This document shows, piece after piece, positions 16,918 to 24,375 of a stretch of DNA of 42,538 nucleotides. The stretch is from assembly GCA_022793815.1 (NCBI GenBank), contig JAAWDP010000022.1, positions 1 to 42,538 of the forward strand, written 5' to 3'. Origin of the DNA: Clostridia bacterium. GTDB taxonomy: Bacteria; Bacillota; Clostridia; Christensenellales; Pumilibacteraceae. The position numbers were made by a program, and so were the translations under genes. Below the pieces are notes generated by a model. That model saw only the letters and a program-made list of their open reading frames with translations. It did no database searches and had not been told where the DNA came from. Every line of letters begins with the position of its first letter. The stretch's first letter is position 1.

Positions 16918-18213
16918 TTAAACTTCTGTTCCGTACAATTTACTGTTGGTTGCCTGCGTGACTTTTACGTTTACAAACGAGCCGAGGCGTGCTTTATCGC
17001 TTTCGAATGTTATTTTTTTGTCGGTTTGAGTTTTTCCTATAAACTTATTTTCGCATATATCATCGCACAGCACTTTATAAATTTTGCCGATATTCGAGTT
17101 CGCAAGCTCTTGTGCTATCGTAAACTGTTTTTTGATAAGTCTGTCAATACGCTCTTTTTTTGTTTTTTCGTCGACTTGTTCCATTTTGTCTGCCGGGGTG
17201 CCGGAACGTCTCGAATAAATAAACGAAAACAGATTCGTATACCGCACTTTTTCCACAATATCCAAAGTCAGCAAAAAATCGTCCTCCGTTTCCGTCGGAA
17301 AGCCTACCATGATATCGCAAGACAATCCCGCGTCGGGAAGATAGCGCTTTATCATATCTATCTTTTGCAGATATTGCTCTGCCGTATATTTGCGGTTCAT
17401 CAGTTCGAGAATACGGTTACTTCCCGATTGGATGGGCAAATGTATAAAATGCGCCAAGCGTTCTTTATTTGCGATGACTTCTATAACTTTTTCCGATAAA
17501 TCTTTCGGATGCGATGTCAGAAATTTAATCCAGTAATCGCCTTTTATATCTGAAAGCTTGTCAAGCAAAGTAGCAAAGTCGATTCCGTCACAGAAATAAG
17601 AGTTGACGTTTTGTCCCAAAAGAGTTATTTCTTTATATCCCTGTCCAACCAGATTTTCTACGTCATGTATTATATTTCCCGGTTTGCGGCTGCGTTCGCG
17701 ACCGCGTACATAAGGTACAATGCAGTAAGAACAGAAATTATCGCAGCCGTACATTATATTTACAAGCGCGCTTGTTGTTCCCGTTCTTTTCATCGGCAAG
17801 CCTTCTTCGATACTTCCTTCCGCTTCCCAAATATCCGTAAACTTTTCACCGCCGAAAACTCGGTCGACATATTCGGAAAATTTGTGTAAATTGTGCGTTC
17901 CGAAAATTAAATCAATAAAAGGGCACCGTTTTTTCAACCTGTCCGCAACGCCGCGCTGCTGAGTCATGCAACCGCAAATCGCTACTTTCAAATTAGGATT
18001 GTGTTCTTTATATTTTTTAATTATGCCGAGATTTCCGAGTACGTGTGTTTCCGCACTTTCTCTTATACAGCATGTATTCAGTACGATAATATCGGCTTGT
18101 TGTTTGTCGGAGGCTTCTTCGAATCCTTTGCTTGTCAGAATACCGGACAGTTTTTCCGATTCGTGCGCATTCATTTGACAGCCGTAAGTTTTTATGTAAT
18201 AGGTAAATGCCAT
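16918..18213 (-). CDS. miaB: tRNA-2-methylthio-N6-dimethylallyladenosine synthase MiaB
   Basis: A 431-residue radical-SAM methylthiotransferase that converts i6A37 (made by MiaA) to ms2i6A37. It has the N-terminal MTTase domain with three cluster cysteines (YGCQMNAHES, LNTCCIRESAE, AICGCMTQQ), the radical-SAM CxxxCxxC in GCDNFCSYCIVPYVRGRE, and a C-terminal TRAM domain (~370-431) that binds tRNA. GGAGG lies before the ATG. It is the first gene of the miaB-mutS-mutL-miaA-ynbB operon, divergent from the PBP gene. The presence of both MiaA and MiaB shows a complete ms2i6A pathway. Confidence 0.96.
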   Translation of the reverse strand: MAFTYYIKTYGCQMNAHESEKLSGILTSKGFEEASDKQQADIIVLNTCCIRESAETHVLGNLGIIKKYKEHNPNLKVAICGCMTQQRGVADRLKKRCPFIDLIFGTHNLHKFSEYVDRVFGGEKFTDIWEAEGSIEEGLPMKRTGTTSALVNIMYGCDNFCSYCIVPYVRGRERSRKPGNIIHDVENLVGQGYKEITLLGQNVNSYFCDGIDFATLLDKLSDIKGDYWIKFLTSHPKDLSEKVIEVIANKERLAHFIHLPIQSGSNRILELMNRKYTAEQYLQKIDMIKRYLPDAGLSCDIMVGFPTETEDDFLLTLDIVEKVRYTNLFSFIYSRRSGTPADKMEQVDEKTKKERIDRLIKKQFTIAQELANSNIGKIYKVLCDDICENKFIGKTQTDKKITFESDKARLGSFVNVKVTQATNSKLYGTEV

Positions 18214-18230
18214 TATGTCCTCCGCCTGTT

Positions 18231-18259
18231 ATTATACACGTTTTTTACAAAATTGTATA
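18231..18259 (-). promoter_or_regulatory. Promoter of the miaB operon
   Basis: On the minus strand, TATACA (18254-18259), a 17-bp spacer and a perfect TATAAT (18231-18236), 18 bp before the miaB start. The -35 box is weak. The element sits back-to-back with the PBP promoter in a 76-bp divergent gap. Confidence 0.5.
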
Positions 18260-18277
18260 GCATTTTTGTATCTTTGT

Positions 18278-18283
18278 TATACT
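18278..18283 (+). promoter_or_regulatory. -10 box for a leaderless PBP transcript
   Basis: TATACT at 18278-18283 lies 6 bases before the ATG at 18290, so +1 would fall at the start codon. The only -35 candidate is a weak TTGTAT (18253-18258) at 19 bp. No Shine-Dalgarno is present in the 30 bases before the ATG. Confidence 0.45.
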
Positions 18284-18289
18284 AATATC

Positions 18290-20308
18290 ATGAAAAAAAG
18301 CCGTAAAATACTTTTGAAAATATCCATAGCGATGGGAATACTTCTATTTTCATTTGCGGTATTTTCATTTGTGTTATTGGAGCCCGGCATAAAAATCGGC
18401 GGCTGGGAAACTCTCGATACGGCAAAGCTTGTCAAATCGGAAAATACGTTGTGTTTTTTGGACAATGACGGTAAAGAAATCGAAAATACGGTAAGCGATG
18501 CAAACAGAGTAACCGTTCCGTTTTCGTCTATCCCCACCCATACGGTTGACGCATTCGTTTCCATAGAGGATAAACGCTTTTACAAACACCGCGGTGTGGA
18601 TTATATACGCATAATGGGTGCTTTTTTGAATAACGTAAAATCCAAATCTTTTAAAGAAGGCGCGTCAACAATTTCTCAGCAGCTAATCAAAAATACTCAT
18701 CTCAGTTCGGATAAGAAGATAAGCCGTAAAGTTAAGGAAATACGTATTGCGAAAGAGCTGGAACGCAGATTTTCTAAAAGCGAGATAATGGAGATGTATT
18801 TGAACATGCTTTATTTCGGTGATAACATATACGGAATAAACTCTGCGGCAAAAGTTTTTTTCGACAAAATGCCGTCGCAATTGACTTTATCGGAAAGCGC
18901 ATTGCTGGCGGGTGTTATAAATAATCCCGCCAAATACAGTCCTTATCACAACCCGGAAAATGCAAAAAAACGTCGCAACTTAGTGCTGACAAGAATGTTC
19001 GAAAACAAGAAAATTACAAAGAGCCAACTGGACGCAGCATTTACGGAAGAAATTCAAATAAACCGAAAGCCTCTTTATTCAAACCAATATTTGAACAGTG
19101 TCATGAAAGATGTTTGCAAAATTTTGGGTATATCCAAAAGTCGGCTTCTGTCGAAAAAGTTTACCGTGTCGACATATTACGAAAATTCCTTGGAAGAGAA
19201 ATTGAAAAATATTATTGACGAAGCAGACATTCCTGCCGACGCAAACGGACACATTATAGTAATAAAAAATAATGACGGCAGTCTTTTGGCGGACGCGAGT
19301 CTTACTGATGTAAATATTGCCGATTTGCGTCGCCAGCCCGGTTCGACAATAAAACCGCTTATTTGCTATGCTCCGGCATTGGAGTGCGGCAATATATATT
19401 GCTGTTCTCCTATCGACGATTCACCGACTTCTTTCGGCGAATATTCCCCGTCGAATTATAAAGACAGATATAACGGCTGGGTGTCCGCGAAATATGCATT
19501 GGCACACTCGCTTAATATACCCGCAGTAAAATTATTACAGTCTTGCGGAGTGGATTACGGCAAATCAGTTTGCGAAAAATTCGGGTTTGATTTTACCGAA
19601 TATGACAATAATTTAGCGCTTTCTCTCGGCGGAATGACCGAAGGAGTAACTTTAAGACAAATTGCAGATGCTTACGGGGCATTTGCGTGTGAGGGGCAAT
19701 ATGTGAAAGGAAGCAGCATAAAATCGATAACCGATGAAAACGGAAATATAATTTATTGCGACAAACGAAGAAAAAGCGACGCCGTTTCGGCGGATACTGC
19801 ATTTTTGATGAATACGATGTTGCGTGAGTGTGCCGAAACCGGTACCGCAAAAAAACTGAAAAGTTTACCTAATGTATGCGCAAAGACGGGCACCGTCGGA
19901 GACTCCGACGGGAACACGGACGCATACTGCATCGCCTATTCTCCTACGTATACCGTCGCCGCATGGGTCGGAAGCGTAACGAAAAAAATGCCTAACAGCA
20001 TAAGCGGCGGCAATGTGACTTGCGATATGGCAAAGAAAGTGTTTATGTTTTTGAATGATAAAGAAAACTTTTCGAAACCGAGTACGGTTCTGTGCCGCTA
20101 TATAGATAAAGCCGTGCTGGAATATGAACATGATGTTTTACTTGCGGGAAAAGACATAGATATTAAAGATAAATCATGCGAATGGTTTTCGGAAAAATAT
20201 ATGCCGCAGGAATTTTCCACCCCGCAATATGACGATTACTTTGATTACGACGAGTTATTGAATTTTGATTTCGATAATTTCGAGATTATCGATGGCTTGT
20301 TCGATTAG
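18290..20308 (+). CDS. Class A penicillin-binding protein
   Basis: A 672-residue bifunctional peptidoglycan synthase, anchored by one N-terminal helix (~7-30) with the rest outside the cell. The glycosyltransferase (GT51) domain (~80-235) has SIEDKRFYKHRGVD (catalytic E93), GASTISQQLIKN and KEIRIAKELE. The transpeptidase domain (~320-590) has GSTIK (nucleophile S352, K355), SLN (407-409) and KTG (532-534). The last ~35 residues are acidic and Tyr/Asp-rich. The ATG at 18290 is chosen because the membrane anchor begins here; the frame stays open to 18215, but that would overlap the miaB promoter. The 3' end overlaps the convergent thiI gene by 54 bp. No terminator is seen. Confidence 0.92.
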   Translation: MKKSRKILLKISIAMGILLFSFAVFSFVLLEPGIKIGGWETLDTAKLVKSENTLCFLDNDGKEIENTVSDANRVTVPFSSIPTHTVDAFVSIEDKRFYKHRGVDYIRIMGAFLNNVKSKSFKEGASTISQQLIKNTHLSSDKKISRKVKEIRIAKELERRFSKSEIMEMYLNMLYFGDNIYGINSAAKVFFDKMPSQLTLSESALLAGVINNPAKYSPYHNPENAKKRRNLVLTRMFENKKITKSQLDAAFTEEIQINRKPLYSNQYLNSVMKDVCKILGISKSRLLSKKFTVSTYYENSLEEKLKNIIDEADIPADANGHIIVIKNNDGSLLADASLTDVNIADLRRQPGSTIKPLICYAPALECGNIYCCSPIDDSPTSFGEYSPSNYKDRYNGWVSAKYALAHSLNIPAVKLLQSCGVDYGKSVCEKFGFDFTEYDNNLALSLGGMTEGVTLRQIADAYGAFACEGQYVKGSSIKSITDENGNIIYCDKRRKSDAVSADTAFLMNTMLRECAETGTAKKLKSLPNVCAKTGTVGDSDGNTDAYCIAYSPTYTVAAWVGSVTKKMPNSISGGNVTCDMAKKVFMFLNDKENFSKPSTVLCRYIDKAVLEYEHDVLLAGKDIDIKDKSCEWFSEKYMPQEFSTPQYDDYFDYDELLNFDFDNFEIIDGLFD

Positions 20309-21421
20309 TTCGGCAATATTAACGATTTTTTGTTCCTCGGCTTCCGCTCTCGCTATTGTCGGTTTTGTTACGGGATTATCAGGCATAAACACCGTGCAGC
20401 AATCTTCAAACGGCAGCACCGAAGTTTCGTAAGTTCCTATCGCGGTAGAAATATTGACTATTTCCTGTTTGTCCATGCCGATTAAAGGACGGAATATAGG
20501 CATGGTTTTTACTACATCGTTTGTTACCGTAATGCTCTGCATTGTTTGACTGGCTACTTGCCCCAAACTCTCTCCGTTAATCAGGCAGCCGCAATCCCTC
20601 ATTCGTGCCACTTTTTCGGCGACTCTCATCATAAATCTTCTTACAATGGTTATCATATAATCCGCACTGCAATATTTGTGGATTGTTTCCTGTATTTGCG
20701 TAAACGGAATAGTTATCAAATTCATAGAACCGCAATAATCAGATAAAATGCAAGCCAGTTCTTTAACCTTGTCTTTCGCCTGCATGCTGGTATACGGATA
20801 AGAATAGAAATGGATTGCATCCAATGTCAGTCCTCGTTTGGACATCATATAGGCGCTTACGGGACTGTCTATTCCTCCCGACAACAATAAAAGTCCTTTG
20901 CCTGCCGTCCCGACAGGCATTCCGCCGGCACACTGGATTTTGTCGGTATACACATAAGTTTTACCGGTTTCTCTGATGTCGACGTTGATTTCATATTCTG
21001 GGTTGTGTAAGTCTACGCGCGAATTCGGCAATTTATCGAGAATAATTTCTCCTATTGAGCAGGAAACTTGCGGAGATGTCAACGAAAAGGTTTTGTCGGC
21101 TCTGTGTGTTTTTACCTTGAAAGTGGCATTTTCAGGTATATTTTTGAGTATTATGTCAGAAATAGCATGCAAATCGGAATCGCATTTTTTTGCGATACTC
21201 AGCGATTGCAGACCGAATACGGTTTTCATTGCAGCAACTATTGCTTGTTCGTCCTCATCGGCATATTCCGATATTTCATATCTTCCTCGCTGTGCACTGA
21301 AATTGCATCGAAATTTACCGAGTTTTTCTTTGATGTTTTTTATCAGCGTGCGTTCGAAAAAACCTCTGTTTTTTCCTTTTAAAAATAATTCGCCGTATCT
21401 TAAAATAATAACATTATCCAT
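20255..21421 (-). CDS. thiI: tRNA 4-thiouridine synthase ThiI
   Basis: A 388-residue ThiI that adenylates U8 of tRNA and inserts sulfur to make 4-thiouridine; in some bacteria it also supplies sulfur for thiamine. It has an N-terminal ferredoxin-like plus THUMP region (~1-165) and the PP-loop SGGIDSPVSAYMM (~178). It lacks the C-terminal rhodanese domain of the enterobacterial enzyme, as is usual for Gram-positive ThiI. The partner cysteine desulfurase is the gene just before it, overlapping by 8 bp. AAGGAG precedes the ATG. Its 3' end is antisense to the tail of the PBP gene. Confidence 0.94.
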   Translation of the reverse strand: MDNVIILRYGELFLKGKNRGFFERTLIKNIKEKLGKFRCNFSAQRGRYEISEYADEDEQAIVAAMKTVFGLQSLSIAKKCDSDLHAISDIILKNIPENATFKVKTHRADKTFSLTSPQVSCSIGEIILDKLPNSRVDLHNPEYEINVDIRETGKTYVYTDKIQCAGGMPVGTAGKGLLLLSGGIDSPVSAYMMSKRGLTLDAIHFYSYPYTSMQAKDKVKELACILSDYCGSMNLITIPFTQIQETIHKYCSADYMITIVRRFMMRVAEKVARMRDCGCLINGESLGQVASQTMQSITVTNDVVKTMPIFRPLIGMDKQEIVNISTAIGTYETSVLPFEDCCTVFMPDNPVTKPTIARAEAEEQKIVNIAELIEQAIDNLEIIEIKIQ

Positions 21422-22535
21422 GGATTTTGCTCCTTAAATAGCCTACCGTATCGCTGATTGTCCCGATTGCATTTTTTACTTCTTCAAAAGTGTTTTCGTA
21501 AGAAAAGCTTAGACGTACATTGCCTTCAACGAATTCACGATTGACCCTCATAGATTCCAATGTTCTGTTCCGGTTATTTTTTGACGAACATGCCGAGCCC
21601 AATCCTATCATTATACCTTTATCGCATAGCAAATGTTGCAGAACTTCGGCTTTAATTCCTTTCAACCCCAAAGATATTATGTAACCGCTGTTTGCTGTGC
21701 GCAAGCCGTTTATTTGAGAATCGGGAATCATGCTCAGTACATCAAAAGCATAATCGAATACTTTTTTAAAGTCTTGCGGTTTGCGGAAATCTTTGATTGC
21801 GGTTGCGAACGAAAGAACTGAAAGCACGTTTTCCGTACCAGAGCGCATTCTGTTTTCCTGTCCCCCTCCGTAAAGAAGCGGGGAAATATTTACTCCCGAC
21901 TTCAAATATAATGCTCCCGCGCCCTTAATGCCGCCGATTTTATGTGCGCTGATGCTGTAAAAATCTATATTGCCGCCGGAGAGATTTAACGGTACTTTGC
22001 AAAAAGCCTGAACTCCGTCCGAATGAAAAAAAGTATTCTTGTTCTTATTTTTGACTTTTGCCGCGAGTTTTTCTATTTGATTCACGATACCGGTTTCGTT
22101 GCTGACGTGTATAACCGATACCAACGCGGTATTGTCGTCTACGGCTTCGCACAATTTTGTTTCGTCAATCGTGCCGTTAACGGTTAAAGGAATTACGCGG
22201 ACGTCAACGCCTTTGCTTTTGAGATTAAGTGCGGCTTCGTATACGGACGGATGTTCGCCTTCGGATATAACGACGTTGCCGCGCTTGTTTTTTATACCGC
22301 ACGAAAATACCCAATTGTTGGATTCCGTTGCGCAGGAAGTAAAATAGATTTCGCTCGCTTTACATTTTAAAATATCGGCAATGTCGCGGCGGGTGTTTTC
22401 GATTTCTCCTTTTAGCTCTATGGCAGGATAATACAAAGCGGAAGGATTAAAGAAATCCTCTGTAAGAATCCTTTCGGCAAGCGCTACTGTATTTTTCGAC
22501 GGTTTTACGGTTGCGGCATTATCAAGGTATATCAT
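21414..22535 (-). CDS. Cysteine desulfurase (NifS/IscS family)
   Basis: A 373-residue PLP enzyme that takes sulfur from cysteine as a persulfide. MIYLDNAAT is the standard N-terminus. The PLP lysine is K199 (SAHKIGG) and the catalytic cysteine C316 lies in GLGSACSSKN. The ATG at 22535 is chosen because GAGGTG precedes it and it matches the family; an in-frame start at 22625 would add a foreign 30-residue extension inside the kinase gene. Its overlap with thiI indicates that it is the dedicated sulfur donor for tRNA thiolation (inference from context), like NifZ-ThiI in Bacillus. It overlaps the histidine kinase stop by 14 bp. Confidence 0.93.
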   Translation of the reverse strand: MIYLDNAATVKPSKNTVALAERILTEDFFNPSALYYPAIELKGEIENTRRDIADILKCKASEIYFTSCATESNNWVFSCGIKNKRGNVVISEGEHPSVYEAALNLKSKGVDVRVIPLTVNGTIDETKLCEAVDDNTALVSVIHVSNETGIVNQIEKLAAKVKNKNKNTFFHSDGVQAFCKVPLNLSGGNIDFYSISAHKIGGIKGAGALYLKSGVNISPLLYGGGQENRMRSGTENVLSVLSFATAIKDFRKPQDFKKVFDYAFDVLSMIPDSQINGLRTANSGYIISLGLKGIKAEVLQHLLCDKGIMIGLGSACSSKNNRNRTLESMRVNREFVEGNVRLSFSYENTFEEVKNAIGTISDTVGYLRSKIHG

Positions 22536-23610
22536 TTGACACCTCGTCGCTTTTATTATCGCTGTGATTCGACTCTTTCGATGAAGAGTTTTCAAGCGGC
22601 AATGTGAAAATAAACGTAGCACCAAGTCCTTTGCTGCTTTCGACCCATATTGCTTCTTTATGCTCCTCTATGATTCTTTTTACGATAGATAATCCCAAAC
22701 CCGTGCCTTTGTTTTTTGACGGAGTACGTGCTTTATCTGTCATGTAAAACCTGTCCCAAATAAGCATTTGGTCTTTTTTGCTTATTCCTTCACCCATATC
22801 TTTGACTGAAATGTAGATTTTTTTACCGTGAATATGAGTCAGAATATCGATTTCGGAATTTTGAGGAGAATATTTTATTGCATTATCCACAAGGTTAACC
22901 AAAACCTGAGTGATTTTGTCTTTATCGGCATATACTCGGCGTTCGCCGCTTTCGAACTTGCAGTTGATACCTATTTGTTTTTTTACGAGAGACGGTTCGA
23001 ATTTCCGCGTTATTTGATTGATAAGCCGATTGACGTCGAATACAGACATATTCATCGGTGTAGCGCCCGATTCCAGTCTGGACAAATCCAACATGGAATT
23101 TATCAAAGAACCCAAGCGACGCGTTTCGCTCAAAACTATTTCGAGATATTGATTTCTGTCGCCGTCTTCAATTGTACCGTCAAGCATAGCTTGCAGAAAA
23201 CCCTGTATCGATGTCAGCGGCGAGCGTAATTCGTGAGAGGCGTTTGCAACAAAGGATTTACGCATTTGTTCCAAGTTTTCGAACTCATTCGCAAGATTGT
23301 TTATATTCAGGGATAGCAGTTTCAGCTCTCGGTCGACGTTTTTTAAATTAACTTGCACATTATAGTCGCCGAGCGCAAGCTTTTTTGCCGCTTCGTTGAT
23401 TGTTTTTATCGGCTTGATATAAGTTTTTATGGAAATAATTATATAGAATATTATTTCCAAAGCAACGACTATTGCTATCAAAACTCCAAGCAAAATTCTG
23501 TTGCCGCCTTGTAAAACAGGCAAAAGAAAATACAAAGGAAAAAATATCGTAACAAAAAGCACTGCCAGTCCGAAAATCTGAAAAATAATGAAGTTAACAA
23601 AACTTTTCAT
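22522..23610 (-). CDS. Membrane sensor histidine kinase (PhoR/WalK-like)
   Basis: A 362-residue kinase with two membrane helices (~8-32 and ~40-61) joined by a very short loop, so it has no real extracellular sensor domain. A HAMP domain (~62-115) is followed by the phospho-acceptor SHELRSPL (H126) and the ATP-binding domain with NLVDNAIKYSP, DMGEGI and GTGLGLSIVKRI. No PAS domain is present, unlike WalK. The ATG directly follows the stop of the response-regulator gene, forming one two-component unit. The signal is unknown; the short loop suggests sensing within the membrane or through a partner protein. Confidence 0.9.
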   Translation of the reverse strand: MKSFVNFIIFQIFGLAVLFVTIFFPLYFLLPVLQGGNRILLGVLIAIVVALEIIFYIIISIKTYIKPIKTINEAAKKLALGDYNVQVNLKNVDRELKLLSLNINNLANEFENLEQMRKSFVANASHELRSPLTSIQGFLQAMLDGTIEDGDRNQYLEIVLSETRRLGSLINSMLDLSRLESGATPMNMSVFDVNRLINQITRKFEPSLVKKQIGINCKFESGERRVYADKDKITQVLVNLVDNAIKYSPQNSEIDILTHIHGKKIYISVKDMGEGISKKDQMLIWDRFYMTDKARTPSKNKGTGLGLSIVKRIIEEHKEAIWVESSKGLGATFIFTLPLENSSSKESNHSDNKSDEVSNDIP

Positions 23611-24297
23611 TTATTTAATGACCTCGAATTTGTATCCTACACGCCAAACCGTTTCAAGCTTCCAGTTCGTCCCTATTCCGAGTTTTTCCCGAATACGCTT
23701 GATATGAACGTCTACTGTTCTGGAATCCCCTTTGTAATCGGGACCCCACACTTCCCCGAGAAGCTGTTCACGTGTAAAAACCTTCATGGGATGGGTTGCC
23801 AGATAATATAGAAGTTCCATTTCCTTCGGCGGCATTTCTACTTTTTTATCGTCGACTTTAACGATATAATTTCCGATACTGATATGTAAATTTCCAATGG
23901 TTACATCTGCTTTTTCTTCCGTTTTCGACTGACCTATGCGACGAAGAATTGCTTTGATTCGGGAAATCAATTCCTGCGGTTCAAAAGGCTTTGTTACATA
24001 ATCGTCCGCCCCTATATCCAATCCGCCTATTTTATCCATGGGTTCGCCTTTTGCCGACACAAGTATAACGGGGATGTCGGAAAACTCGCGTATCTTTGAC
24101 AAAGTTTCCAAACCGTCCATGTCTGGCATCATTATATCCAAAAGGACAATATCCAAATGGGTTTCTTTTACATATTTGGCGGCATCGTTGCCGTTATGAC
24201 ATATTATCGTCGAAAATCCTTCTTTAATAAGGTACAGTTTCAGCAACTGACATATATTGTCATCGTCATCGACAATAAGAATTTTGAAATCGGGCAT
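23611..24297 (-). CDS. OmpR/PhoB-family response regulator
   Basis: A 228-residue regulator. The receiver domain (~1-120) has the acidic pocket DDD at 10-12, the phosphorylated D54 (LLDIMMPDMDG), a serine (LVSAKG) and K (DDYVTKPF). The C-terminal winged helix (~130-228) ends in SRTVDVHIKRIREKLG and TVWRVGYKF, typical of PhoB/WalR-like proteins. The ATG at 24297 has GGAGGT 6 bases upstream; an upstream in-frame start at 24318 overlaps the promoter and is rejected. It heads an operon with its kinase, the cysteine desulfurase and thiI. Targets are unknown. Confidence 0.92.
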   Translation of the reverse strand: MPDFKILIVDDDDNICQLLKLYLIKEGFSTIICHNGNDAAKYVKETHLDIVLLDIMMPDMDGLETLSKIREFSDIPVILVSAKGEPMDKIGGLDIGADDYVTKPFEPQELISRIKAILRRIGQSKTEEKADVTIGNLHISIGNYIVKVDDKKVEMPPKEMELLYYLATHPMKVFTREQLLGEVWGPDYKGDSRTVDVHIKRIREKLGIGTNWKLETVWRVGYKFEVIK

Positions 24298-24316
24298 GAT
24301 TTTACCTCCGATACTC

Positions 24317-24345
24317 ATTATACACGATTCTCATACAAAAGACAA
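24317..24345 (-). promoter_or_regulatory. Promoter of the two-component/thiI operon
   Basis: Minus strand: TTGTCT (24340-24345), a 17-bp spacer and a perfect TATAAT (24317-24322). The start codon is at 24297 with GGAGGT in between. It separates this operon from mutS2, which ends at 24376. Confidence 0.75.
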
Positions 24346-24375
24346 GCGCTTTTATCGAGAAGAGAATTCAGACAA

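Noticed and set aside
22536-22625. N-terminal extension of the cysteine desulfurase
   Set aside because: It lies inside the histidine kinase gene and does not resemble the family, whose members start MIYLDNAAT.
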